The position numbers and the translations under genes were made by a program. DNA of 9,895 nt from NCBI GenBank assembly GCA_017613485.1, contig JAGADS010000261.1:1-9895 (forward strand), in the 5' to 3' direction. Shown piece after piece: positions 1-6,004 of this stretch; position 1 is the first letter of the stretch, and each line of letters starts with the position of its first letter. The stretch is from Treponema sp. (GTDB lineage Bacteria > Spirochaetota > Spirochaetia > Treponematales > Treponemataceae). The notes under the pieces were generated by a model. The model ran no database searches, had not been told where the DNA came from, and worked only from the letters and a program-made list of their open reading frames with translations.

Positions 1-1
1 T

Positions 2-157
2 ACACGCGTTTTGAAAATGGGCTTCCGTCAGGGAGATGCCGCTGATGTTGTTATCCTGGAATTGGTAGATTACAAATTGCCGGATATTGATGACACAGAA
101 GCAAAGGACTCAAAAAAGTCCACAAAAAAAGCTAAAGCAGAAAAAGCTGACGCTTAA
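2..157 (+). CDS. rplQ: 50S ribosomal protein L17, 3' end (partial)
   Basis: The reading frame is open from the left edge of the window (codons start at base 2) and ends at TAA 155-157. The first visible residues, TRVLKMGFRQGDAADVVILE, match the conserved C-terminal core of bacterial L17 (a TRI-K-GxRxGDAAxMxxIELV pattern). They are followed by a Lys/Ala/Ser-rich tail of about 20 residues, an extension beyond the usual L17 end. L17 is a large-subunit protein lining the exit-tunnel region, and in most bacteria rplQ closes the rpsM-rpsK-rpoA-rplQ operon. Only about 51 codons are visible; the start lies outside the window. A small zinc-ribbon gene follows 14 nt after the stop and is probably cotranscribed. 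Confidence 0.93.
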   Translation, partial: TRVLKMGFRQGDAADVVILELVDYKLPDIDDTEAKDSKKSTKKAKAEKADA

Positions 158-159
158 TT

Positions 160-165
160 AAGGAG
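160..165 (+). promoter_or_regulatory. Shine-Dalgarno site for the zinc-ribbon gene
   Basis: The AAGGAG sequence ends 6 nt before the ATG at 172. It fixes that start and lies in the short gap after the rplQ stop codon. Confidence 0.75.
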
Positions 166-171
166 TAGTCT

Positions 172-423
172 ATGTCTAAAGCACATCGTGGAACTGGAGT
201 ACGCAAGGAAGTTAATCATGGCCGTGGAAAATGTGCCATTTGCGGTGCAGAACAGATTAAGATTCTTTATGAACAGGAAATCGACGGCAACAAAGTAAAG
301 ATTTGCAAATTCTGCAAGGCAAACCTCAAGAACAAGGCACGTGTAGCAGAAAAAGAAGCAAAGAAGAATGCACCTGCTCCTGCCGCAGAACCAGCAGCTC
401 CTGCTGAAGAAGCACAGGCATAA
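172..423 (+). CDS. small four-cysteine zinc-ribbon protein downstream of L17
   Basis: This 83-aa basic protein has two CxxC knuckles, C21-A-I-C24 and C45-K-F-C48, about 20 residues apart, the arrangement of a treble-clef or zinc-ribbon fold. The N-terminal 20 residues are rich in Arg, Lys and His and could contact nucleic acid. The tail, from about residue 66, is low-complexity Ala/Pro/Glu. It starts 14 nt after rplQ with a good ribosome binding site and is followed by a terminator, so it is the last gene of the ribosomal-protein/RNA-polymerase transcript. From this context a ribosome- or RNA-associated role is likely, but this is inference. I do not recognise a named family. The Ala-rich tail resembles the Lys/Ala tail of the preceding L17. 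Confidence 0.8.
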   Translation: MSKAHRGTGVRKEVNHGRGKCAICGAEQIKILYEQEIDGNKVKICKFCKANLKNKARVAEKEAKKNAPAPAAEPAAPAEEAQA

Positions 424-443
424 TTTTTGCCCAAGTGTTTTAA

Positions 444-476
444 GCCGCTCTTATATACAAGGGCGGCGTTTTTTTT
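444..476 (+). terminator. rho-independent terminator after the rplQ operon
   Basis: A 9-bp GC-rich stem (GCCGCTCTT paired with AAGGGCGGC, one G-U pair) with the 6-nt loop ATATAC is followed by G and eight T residues. It lies 20 nt after the zinc-ribbon gene's stop and in the convergent gap before the end of lptB. On the opposite strand the stem is not followed by a good U-tract, so termination for lptB here would be weaker. Confidence 0.88.
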
Positions 477-500
477 GTCTGATTTTTTTTCAGATTCAAC

Positions 501-1271
501 TTACATTGAAAAATCTTTTCCAAGATAGATTTCGCGGGCTTTCGGTGACTCAAGAATTTCATCCTTTGTTCCCTGAATCACGATTTCACCAGTGGAAATT
601 ATTATGGCACGATCGGTTATTTCAAGAGTATCACGGACATTGTGATCTGTAATCAGGACACCGATGCCACGCTTGCTCAAGAGACTGATGATACCCTTGA
701 TGTCAGCAACTGCAATAGGGTCGATTCCTGCAAATGGCTCATCAAGCAAAAGGAATTTAGGTTCTATGGCAAGAGAGCGTGCAATCTCGGTTCGTCGCCT
801 TTCTCCTCCGGAAAGTGTAAATGCGGGCTGCTTGCGTATTCTCTGAATCGAGATCTCTTCAATTAATTCCTCAAGCCTTTCTTTTTTCTGGGCATTGTTC
901 AAATCGCGCCTTGTTTCGAGAATCGACCAAATATTCTCTTCTACAGTGAGCTTTTTAAAAACTGATGGTTCCTGAGGAAGATAGGATATGCCTGCTTGTG
1001 CACGTTTGTACATCGGAAGCTTTGTAATGCGTTTCTCATCAAGGAAAACTTCGCCGTCTGTTGGCTTGTAAAAACCGACAATCATGTAGAATGTAGTTGT
1101 TTTTCCGGATCCGTTTGGACCTAGGAGACCAAGCACTTCTCCGGTTTTCATTGAAAATTCTATTCCCTTTACTACTGCTTTTTTCCCGAATGATTTGTGC
1201 AGGGATGATATTCTAAGTGAATGAGACTGTAATTGGTTTTCTTCAAGTTTGCTTAAAAGATCATTGCCCAT
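501..1271 (-). CDS. lptB: LptB, ATPase of the LPS-type glycolipid exporter
   Basis: This is a cytoplasmic ABC ATPase that would power extraction of a lipopolysaccharide-like lipid from the inner membrane (LptB2FG complex). In the 256-aa product, Walker A is GPNGSGKT (51-58), the Q-loop YLPQEPSVF (Q100), the signature LSGGERRR (153-160), Walker B FLLLDEP (173-179) and the switch histidine H210. The strings YLPQEPSVFKKLTV and DHNVRDTLEITDRA are typical of LptB rather than general ABC proteins. An upstream in-frame ATG at 1304 exists, but the ATG at 1271 has a strong GGAGG 6-7 nt before it and gives the usual family length. The start overlaps the lptA stop by 11 nt, so translation is probably coupled. 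It is the last gene of the operon. The permeases LptF and LptG and the outer-membrane LptD are not in the window. Confidence 0.95.
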   Translation of the reverse strand: MGNDLLSKLEENQLQSHSLRISSLHKSFGKKAVVKGIEFSMKTGEVLGLLGPNGSGKTTTFYMIVGFYKPTDGEVFLDEKRITKLPMYKRAQAGISYLPQEPSVFKKLTVEENIWSILETRRDLNNAQKKERLEELIEEISIQRIRKQPAFTLSGGERRRTEIARSLAIEPKFLLLDEPFAGIDPIAVADIKGIISLLSKRGIGVLITDHNVRDTLEITDRAIIISTGEIVIQGTKDEILESPKAREIYLGKDFSM

Positions 1272-1914
1272 TTTCTGCCTCCGGAGAATTCTTTTCTTTT
1301 TCATCTGTGGTTACGCTTCCACGTACACGACCGTCAAGAGTGATTTCCTGCGTATCAAGATTCAGTATGATTTCCTGGGCACGGAATGTATTGTCATTCT
1401 GCTTGACCTGTGGGTTTCCGGTAAGAGTCAGAGTCTGTTCATTTTTTTTGTAAAGTGCGTATGCTGCAGTACAATGGTTTTCTTTTTGCGTGATCGATAC
1501 TCCGATTTGAAGTACAGCGACCTCTGTGTTCTGGTTATAGTCAATCAAGTCGGCGTCTGCCTCAACATCGTTCTGGCGGTCTATAAGATGTACTCCGTTC
1601 TTAAGCCTTGCCATCTTTGTCTGGCGGTCATAAGTCATGTCCTCGCATGTAAAGTCCATCTGGCTGCTGATTATTTTTCCGCTGATGTTTCCTGATGCCT
1701 TGATATTCCTGAAATCTTTTCCAGACAGTTCAATTGAATCTGCTGTTAGCTCCATGTCCTCTGTTTTTATTACTGCGTTGCCTGTGAGGGTTGTAACATC
1801 ACCTGATTTTTTTGTGCTTCCTGTCATGCGGTCTGCACGGAATGTGATTGTCTCGGCAAAAAGAATTGAAGAAAACAGGAATAATGTTGAGATAAAAGTA
1901 AAAAATCGTTTCAT
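1261..1914 (-). CDS. lptA: LptA/OstA-like periplasmic lipid-transport protein
   Basis: The 217-aa product starts with a classical signal peptide (basic MKRF, a hydrophobic stretch to about residue 18, likely cleavage after A20 in LFA-ET). The mature part is rich in short beta-strand repeats of the OstA/LptA jelly-roll type. Examples are FRADRMTGSTKKSGDVTTLT, GNAVIKTEDMELTADSIEL, a central LKNGVHLIDRQNDVEADADL segment and a C-terminal GNPQVKQNDNTFRAQEIILN, where the alternating 'G-x-v/a ... i/d ... a' pattern recurs. LptA forms the periplasmic bridge along which glycolipid passes from LptC to LptD. The start codon is embedded in the stop of lptC (ATGA overlap) and the stop overlaps the lptB start. 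The C-terminal 20 residues are charged and divergent. The domain assignment rests on the repeat pattern plus the lptC-lptA-lptB order, which is the conserved one. Confidence 0.9.
   Translation of the reverse strand: MKRFFTFISTLFLFSSILFAETITFRADRMTGSTKKSGDVTTLTGNAVIKTEDMELTADSIELSGKDFRNIKASGNISGKIISSQMDFTCEDMTYDRQTKMARLKNGVHLIDRQNDVEADADLIDYNQNTEVAVLQIGVSITQKENHCTAAYALYKKNEQTLTLTGNPQVKQNDNTFRAQEIILNLDTQEITLDGRVRGSVTTDEKEKNSPEAENGQ
1278..1282 (-). promoter_or_regulatory. Shine-Dalgarno site that sets the lptB start
   Basis: On the minus strand GGAGG precedes the ATG at 1271 by 6 nt and lies inside the 3' end of lptA. It favours this ATG over the in-frame ATG at 1304, which has no comparable site. 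Confidence 0.7.
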
Positions 1915-2471
1915 TCAACTGGCTCCTGATCATTTGTTATGAGGGTACCTGATACACCTGAGTTGAACGAGAAACTGTTGCTTACGCCGCTTGCAGAGAA
2001 ACCTGTTCCTATTAAAGTAAGTCCTTCCCTCCTGACTTCGACTTCCTCATCTTTTCCTGCTGTAAGCTGCTTCGTGTTTCCGTTGTACCTTAGGTTCTGT
2101 GCATGTATCTCAACATCGCTTGATGTATTGTTTATAAGGATATCGGAGAACATTGTGTAAATGTTTTCTTTTGTATTTATCGAAAGAAGATTGCAGCTTC
2201 CTGTCGTATCAAGTATTTTATCAGAATCCCATGTTGAAAAATTGGGGTTTCTTGCATAAGTGCTTCCGTTGTCCTTGTACTGCTCAACCTGCTCAGCCTT
2301 TAGCTCCATTGAAAGATTTCCGTCCTTGTATCGCGTCAAATCTGCATTTGTAAACACAAGCTCTGGCATCTTGTCTTCGATATTCACGCCCTCCTCATAT
2401 TTGAGTGAGCATGAACAGATGAAAAGAGTAGGGAGGATAATGGCAAAACAAAACAGGTTATTCTTTTTCAT
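1911..2471 (-). CDS. lptC: LptC-like protein, predicted lipoprotein
   Basis: This 186-aa protein has a lipoprotein-type signal: MKKNN, a hydrophobic stretch, then FICSCS with Cys21 as the probable lipidated residue. In Proteobacteria LptC is instead held by an uncleaved N-terminal helix. The mature region has the LptC pattern: PELVFTNADLTRYKDGNLSM near the start, a middle DSDKILDTTGSCNLLSINTK block and a late EVEVRREGLTLIGTGFSASG block. LptC passes glycolipid from LptB2FG to LptA in the periplasm. The ATG at 2471 was chosen over the one at 2486 because it has an upstream AGGA at suitable spacing, gives a proper signal peptide, and forms an ATGA overlap with the RseC-family stop. It also overlaps lptA by ATGA at its 3' end. 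Confidence 0.87.
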   Translation of the reverse strand: MKKNNLFCFAIILPTLFICSCSLKYEEGVNIEDKMPELVFTNADLTRYKDGNLSMELKAEQVEQYKDNGSTYARNPNFSTWDSDKILDTTGSCNLLSINTKENIYTMFSDILINNTSSDVEIHAQNLRYNGNTKQLTAGKDEEVEVRREGLTLIGTGFSASGVSNSFSFNSGVSGTLITNDQEPVE

Positions 2472-2920
2472 TTTGCATCCTCGCATGGAAGAGAGCTCAG
2501 GTTTTCAGGTTTTATGACAGAAGAAATCTGTGGCCTTTCCGGGGGTAAAAATGTCCTGGAGCTTATGAATACGATTAAAGATGAGACAAGAAGAAAAGCA
2601 AGTACCCCTATTGCACGGAAACCGTCGCCTGATTCTTTACCAAAAAGCATGGCAATTTTAGGGGCAAGGAAAAAACCTGCAACTGCGCTTGCAACTGGAA
2701 AAAACAATGATATTATTCCCTGTAGTGCCTGAGTTTTCTTTGAGTTTTCTATCAGGACAAAATCACCGGTTTTAACCTCGTAGTGAAATGGATTTGCTGT
2801 TACAAAGGCTTTTGATCTCTGCTTACACTCTGCGGTACATGAAGCACAGCCTGACTTTTGCACTGGGCTTACGGAGATTGTATTGTTCTGAACGGAAACA
2901 ACGACAGCGGTAATCTTCAT
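2468..2920 (-). CDS. RseC/MucC-family (SoxR-reducing) membrane protein
   Basis: This 150-aa protein has the layout of the RseC/MucC family: a short beta-rich cytoplasmic N-terminus (VVVSVQNNTISVSPVQKSG), a cysteine cluster C25-A-S-C28-T-A-E-C32, then two membrane helices (about 66-92 and 102-122) and a polar C-terminal tail. Family members are linked in other bacteria to sigma-E regulation, to reduction of SoxR alongside Rnf, and to thiamine synthesis; no Rnf or sigma-E genes are visible here. The cysteines could bind a metal or an iron-sulfur cluster (inference). The gene begins 3 nt after the TPR stop codon with a GGAAGG ribosome binding site and ends in an ATGA overlap with lptC, so it is embedded in the lipid-export operon. 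Its placement there suggests a role in envelope or redox status, which is not provable from sequence. Confidence 0.82.
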   Translation of the reverse strand: MKITAVVVSVQNNTISVSPVQKSGCASCTAECKQRSKAFVTANPFHYEVKTGDFVLIENSKKTQALQGIISLFFPVASAVAGFFLAPKIAMLFGKESGDGFRAIGVLAFLLVSSLIVFISSRTFLPPERPQISSVIKPENLSSLPCEDAK

Positions 2921-2923
2921 CAG

Positions 2924-3445
2924 TTACCTTCCGGAAAGCTGCTTTAGTTTCATGTCACATTCCTGAGCACCAAGATGATTGGAAAGCTCTATGTATGTGT
3001 CACGCAAATTATAGATTGCATCGTAATAATATGGATTTATCGTAAGGGCCTGCTCAAATGCCTCGGAGGCAGAACCGTAATCTTTCTGGTTAAAGTATAC
3101 GACACCGACCATATTCCAGAAATGGCTGTTGAATGGATTTACGTCCAGCCCCCACAGAGCAAATTTCATTGCATCGTCAAGATTACCGAGTGAAAAAGAA
3201 AGTGTGGCGGCAGCTTCGATTATTTCCTCGTCTTCCGGGTTGATGTCCAAAGCCTTTTCCATTGCCGCCTTTGCTCCGTCTAGATCCCCGGAATCACGAT
3301 AGGTCAGGGCGAGGTTATACCATAAAAGAGAGTTTTCGTTTTCCAGCGAGAGGGCACGGATAAAACATGCGATGGCTTCCTTGTATTCACCTTTGGCGGC
3401 CAGTTCAATAGCCTGGTTGTTCAGTTTTTCGGAGCTTTCTATCAT
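2924..3445 (-). CDS. TPR-repeat protein
   Basis: The 173-aa product is almost entirely tetratricopeptide repeats. The units are about residues 5-37, 40-72 (WYNLALTYRDSGDLDGAKAA), 74-106, 108-140 (FWNMVGVVYFNQKDYGSASE) and a weaker terminal one at 142-170. The canonical small-residue and aromatic positions and the DINP/TINP turns are visible. No signal peptide or membrane helix is seen, so it is probably a cytoplasmic scaffold; the partner is unknown. Its ATG lies in an ATGA overlap with the stop of the polyprenyl synthase gene, with GGAGGG about 6 nt upstream, which indicates coupled translation. TPR domains occur in many unrelated proteins, so the function stays open. The operon position suggests help in envelope-lipid assembly, but that is inference. 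Confidence 0.88.
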   Translation of the reverse strand: MIESSEKLNNQAIELAAKGEYKEAIACFIRALSLENENSLLWYNLALTYRDSGDLDGAKAAMEKALDINPEDEEIIEAAATLSFSLGNLDDAMKFALWGLDVNPFNSHFWNMVGVVYFNQKDYGSASEAFEQALTINPYYYDAIYNLRDTYIELSNHLGAQECDMKLKQLSGR

Positions 3446-4521
3446 ATTGCACCCTCCTTAGCAAAATCAGGAGGAATCATCGAATAAAAAAGATTCTTTA
3501 TCATGTCTGTTTCTTCGCTTTTTCCGTAAAGGGACTCAAATTCTAAACATCCTTCTTTAATAAAGGATACACCCCGGTCGGCTGCCTGAGAGATTGAACC
3601 TGCATTATGCATGAGGAATATTGCCTTTTCCACGCTGGGGCTTTCAATTCCGTAAACTGATGCCTGCTCAAAAGATTCAAAAAGGGTTTCTTTTTGCTCA
3701 GGGTGTTTTTCAAGAAAAAGGAGTACAGGAAGGGATTTTTTTCCTTCTACAATGTCATCGCCTCTTTTTTTGCCGGGATTTCCTGTGGTAAGGTTTATGC
3801 AGTCGTCTATAATCTGAAATCCTGCTCCGATTTTAGCAGCGGTTTTTCCTGCCCTTGTAACCTTGTCGTCGCCTGCTCCTGCAATAAGAGTTCCGGTTTT
3901 TGCCGCAAGAGAAGAAAGGGTTCCTGTCTTGTATTTTACCATGGAAAGATATTCATCTGTTGAAGGACATAGCTCAGGTGTCCTGTGCCACTTTATGTCC
4001 AGTGCCTGTCCAAGATGAAGCCGTCTTACTTCCTCTGTAAAAAGTGAGTATAGTCTTAGCTTTGTGGCATCATCGGAATCAAGGCTGTTGATGCATGTTG
4101 AGGAAAGGAAATAAAGCCATGAGCCTGCATTTAATGCCGTGTCCAGACCGTATGTTATGTATGCGGCCGGCTGACCCCTTCGTGACTCTGAGGAATCCTC
4201 TATGTCGTCGTGAATCAGGCTTGCCGTGTGTATGCATTCAACCAACGGACAAAGGTGATATGCGTTCTCTATTATATTCTGTTGAAGCGGATTGTCTTTT
4301 GAGGATGCCATGGCACAGAAAGTCAGAAGCAAAGGCCTCCATCTTTTTCCACCCAGCTCAACAAGCGAACGTGTGGGACCGGTCAATGTCTCTGTCTGCT
4401 CAATGGAAAAGGGCTCTTCAACTGAGCCGAAAGCAGATGATGCCCACGATTCATCTGGGTTTTTGGGGAGGATTCTGTCTATTTCCTGTTCGATTCTTGC
4501 AAGGTATCCGCTGAAATCCAT
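3442..4521 (-). CDS. polyprenyl (trans-isoprenyl) diphosphate synthase
   Basis: This enzyme condenses isopentenyl diphosphate with allylic diphosphates to make longer prenyl chains, used for quinones, undecaprenyl-type carriers or membrane lipids. In the 359-aa product the GGKRWRP substrate-binding box is at 57-63, the first aspartate-rich motif is DDIED (105-109, preceded by HTASLIH and followed by an SRRG segment), KTG is at 198-200 and the second aspartate-rich motif is IIDDCIN (237-243). Ala and Ser five and four residues before the first Asp are small, which in this family permits longer products; this is only a hint. The second motif ends in Asn rather than the common Asp. It is the first gene of the six-gene operon. 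An in-frame TAA three codons upstream of the ATG excludes an upstream extension. Confidence 0.92.
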   Translation of the reverse strand: MDFSGYLARIEQEIDRILPKNPDESWASSAFGSVEEPFSIEQTETLTGPTRSLVELGGKRWRPLLLTFCAMASSKDNPLQQNIIENAYHLCPLVECIHTASLIHDDIEDSSESRRGQPAAYITYGLDTALNAGSWLYFLSSTCINSLDSDDATKLRLYSLFTEEVRRLHLGQALDIKWHRTPELCPSTDEYLSMVKYKTGTLSSLAAKTGTLIAGAGDDKVTRAGKTAAKIGAGFQIIDDCINLTTGNPGKKRGDDIVEGKKSLPVLLFLEKHPEQKETLFESFEQASVYGIESPSVEKAIFLMHNAGSISQAADRGVSFIKEGCLEFESLYGKSEETDMIKNLFYSMIPPDFAKEGAI

Positions 4522-4529
4522 ATAGCCAT

Positions 4530-4535
4530 ATTATA
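4530..4535 (-). promoter_or_regulatory. -10 box of the synthase/lpt operon, very close to the ATG
   Basis: A perfect TATAAT on the minus strand ends 8 nt before the ATG at 4521. Transcription starting 6-8 nt downstream would begin at about 4523-4521, at or next to the start codon. The -35 region is weak (TTCCAT at 17-nt spacing). The purine-rich AGGGAG lies upstream of the -10, about 14 nt from the ATG, and would not be in such a transcript. Confidence 0.5.
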
Positions 4536-4580
4536 CTCCCTTTTGGCATTTTATGGAAGTAACCGCAAAAAAATCATCTA

Positions 4581-4609
4581 TTGCAGAAAATTCATCATAT
4601 CAGTATAAT
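4581..4609 (+). promoter_or_regulatory. promoter of the AAE-type transporter gene
   Basis: TTGCAG (4581-4586), a 17-nt spacer and a perfect TATAAT (4604-4609) form a good vegetative promoter. It would start RNA near 4616, giving a leader of about 29 nt. GAGGTG at 4634-4639 lies 5 nt before the ATG at 4645 as ribosome binding site. It diverges from the leftward synthase promoter. Confidence 0.75.
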
Positions 4610-4644
4610 AGGGGAAATTTTTCATATATTTTCGAGGTGTTATC

Positions 4645-5907
4645 ATGGTTTTGTTTGGAGGAATCCTTTCAATTAAATCCGTAACTTTCTTAACATTCTG
4701 CGTATTTCTTATCGCAGGATTAGGTTATCTTCTTGGTAGAATCACAATCAAGGGTGTTTCTTTGGGAACGGCAGGTGTATTCATCGTGGCCCTTCTTTTC
4801 GGTGCTTTCTTTTATGGAATGGACAAGGACGGAAACATTACAGGCGGTCTTGCAAAACAGCTGATGGCAGGTAATACGTCTTATATTACAAATGCCCTTA
4901 AGATTGTAGAGAACCTTGGTTTGATATTGTTCGTAACTGCGGTTGGTTTTATTGCAGGTCCAAGTTTCTTTGGCGATTTGAAGAAAAACTTCAAGTCATA
5001 TATTCTGCTCGGTCTTTTGATTATCATCATCGGCGGCCTTTCTTGTGCAGGATGCATTCTCTTTGACATCAATGTTTTTGGAAGGGAAAAAGAGGAAGTA
5101 GGTGCAATGCTCGTAGGTCTTTTGTCTGGCTCCCTTACTTCTACTCCGGCATTCTCTGCTGCAAAGGCAACTGTAGTCGATTCTGCAAACTTCACTGCCG
5201 ACCAGCTTGAGTCAATTGTTGCAGTAGGACACGGAATCGCATATCTCTTTGGTGTTATCGGCGTTGTTCTCTTTGTTCAGCTTGTACCTAAATTCGGAAA
5301 GGCAGACATGCAAAAGGAAAGGGAAAAGCTTTCTGCCGCAAACCCGACTCTGCCGTCAAAGCTTACAGGCAAGGAGCTTGAGCTTGATCCTCTGGGATTC
5401 TGTGCATTCTCTGTGGTTGCAGTTCTTGGAATCTTCTTCGGTTCATTCAAGGTCGGTAACTTCTCTCTTACAACAACAGGTGGATGTCTTATCCTTGCAT
5501 TGATTGCAGGTCACTTCTCCAAGATCGGAAAAGTCTCCATCATGCCAAAAGAAGCAACACTCAAGGTTTTCCGTGAGCTTGGTCTCATGCTCTTCTTGAT
5601 TGGTGCCGGTGTTGCAGGCGGTGCAAGCTTTGTTAAGTATTTTGAATGGGTATACTTCATCTACGGCATCATCATGACACTGCTTCCGATGATTATCGGC
5701 TACATCTTTGCAAAGTATGTCCTCAAGCTGAACCTCTTGAACAACCTTGGCTCAATCTGCGGTGGCATGACTTCCACACCAGCTCTTGGAACACTTATCT
5801 CTACAGCGGGTACAGAAAAAGTTGCAGGTGCCTATGCCTCAACATATCCGATTGCACTCGTTGCGGTTGTAGTTGCCTCTCAGGTTCTGATTAATATCTT
5901 CAGATAA
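4645..5907 (+). CDS. AspT/YidE/YbjL-type (AAE family) membrane transporter
   Basis: The 420-aa protein is strongly hydrophobic, with about ten to twelve membrane segments, and clearly duplicated. Half 1 carries LGLILFVTAVGFIAGPSFF (91-109) and GLLSGSLTSTPAFSAA (158-173); half 2 repeats these as LGLMLFLIGAGVAGGASFV (312-330) and GSICGGMTSTPALGTL (369-384). The duplicated G-x-x-TSTPA motif is the hallmark of the aspartate-alanine exchanger (AspT, TC 2.A.81) fold. AspT and YidE carry a large hydrophilic domain, often with TrkA_C modules, between the halves. Here the linker is only about 35 residues (roughly 213-247), so this is a compact version. The substrate cannot be read from sequence; an amino-acid or dicarboxylate exchanger is a family-based guess. 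It has its own promoter and appears monocistronic, with an inverted repeat downstream. Confidence 0.88.
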   Translation: MVLFGGILSIKSVTFLTFCVFLIAGLGYLLGRITIKGVSLGTAGVFIVALLFGAFFYGMDKDGNITGGLAKQLMAGNTSYITNALKIVENLGLILFVTAVGFIAGPSFFGDLKKNFKSYILLGLLIIIIGGLSCAGCILFDINVFGREKEEVGAMLVGLLSGSLTSTPAFSAAKATVVDSANFTADQLESIVAVGHGIAYLFGVIGVVLFVQLVPKFGKADMQKEREKLSAANPTLPSKLTGKELELDPLGFCAFSVVAVLGIFFGSFKVGNFSLTTTGGCLILALIAGHFSKIGKVSIMPKEATLKVFRELGLMLFLIGAGVAGGASFVKYFEWVYFIYGIIMTLLPMIIGYIFAKYVLKLNLLNNLGSICGGMTSTPALGTLISTAGTEKVAGAYASTYPIALVAVVVASQVLINIFR

Positions 5908-5916
5908 AAATCGTCC

Positions 5917-5969
5917 TGTCATTGCCGGATCTATTTGCAACGCAGTTTCAAGCAAGTCCGGCAATGACA
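5917..5969. repeat. 13-bp perfect inverted repeat between convergent genes
   Basis: TGTCATTGCCGGA (5917-5929) is exactly reverse-complemented by TCCGGCAATGACA (5957-5969), separated by 27 nt that contain a further small stem (TTGC/GCAA at 5935-5938 and 5952-5955). It lies 9 nt after the transporter stop and 35 nt before the end of the leftward gene. It could act as a bidirectional terminator, although the T-runs beside it are poor. It could instead be a copy of a dispersed palindromic repeat; arms of the TGTCATTGCCGGA type occur repeatedly in some bacterial genomes, from memory and not checked. Confidence 0.75.
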
Positions 5970-6004
5970 TATTTGTTAGACAATTTTCCGTGACAAATCT
6001 TTTT

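Noticed and set aside
491..503. TCTGA/TCAGA palindrome with A-run loop after lptB as terminator
   Set aside because: The stem is only 5 bp and AT-rich with no useful U-tract after it.
368..652. Plus-strand open frame of 94 codons
   Set aside because: It begins inside the zinc-ribbon gene in another frame, runs through the terminator hairpin and into antisense lptB.
1272..1304. Longer LptB starting at 1304
   Set aside because: The upstream ATG has no ribosome binding site, while the ATG at 1271 has GGAGG at good spacing and gives the usual family length.
1249..1695. Plus-strand open frame of 148 codons
   Set aside because: It lies antisense to lptA and lptB, has no ribosome binding site or recognisable motif, and the opposite strand encodes clear family motifs.
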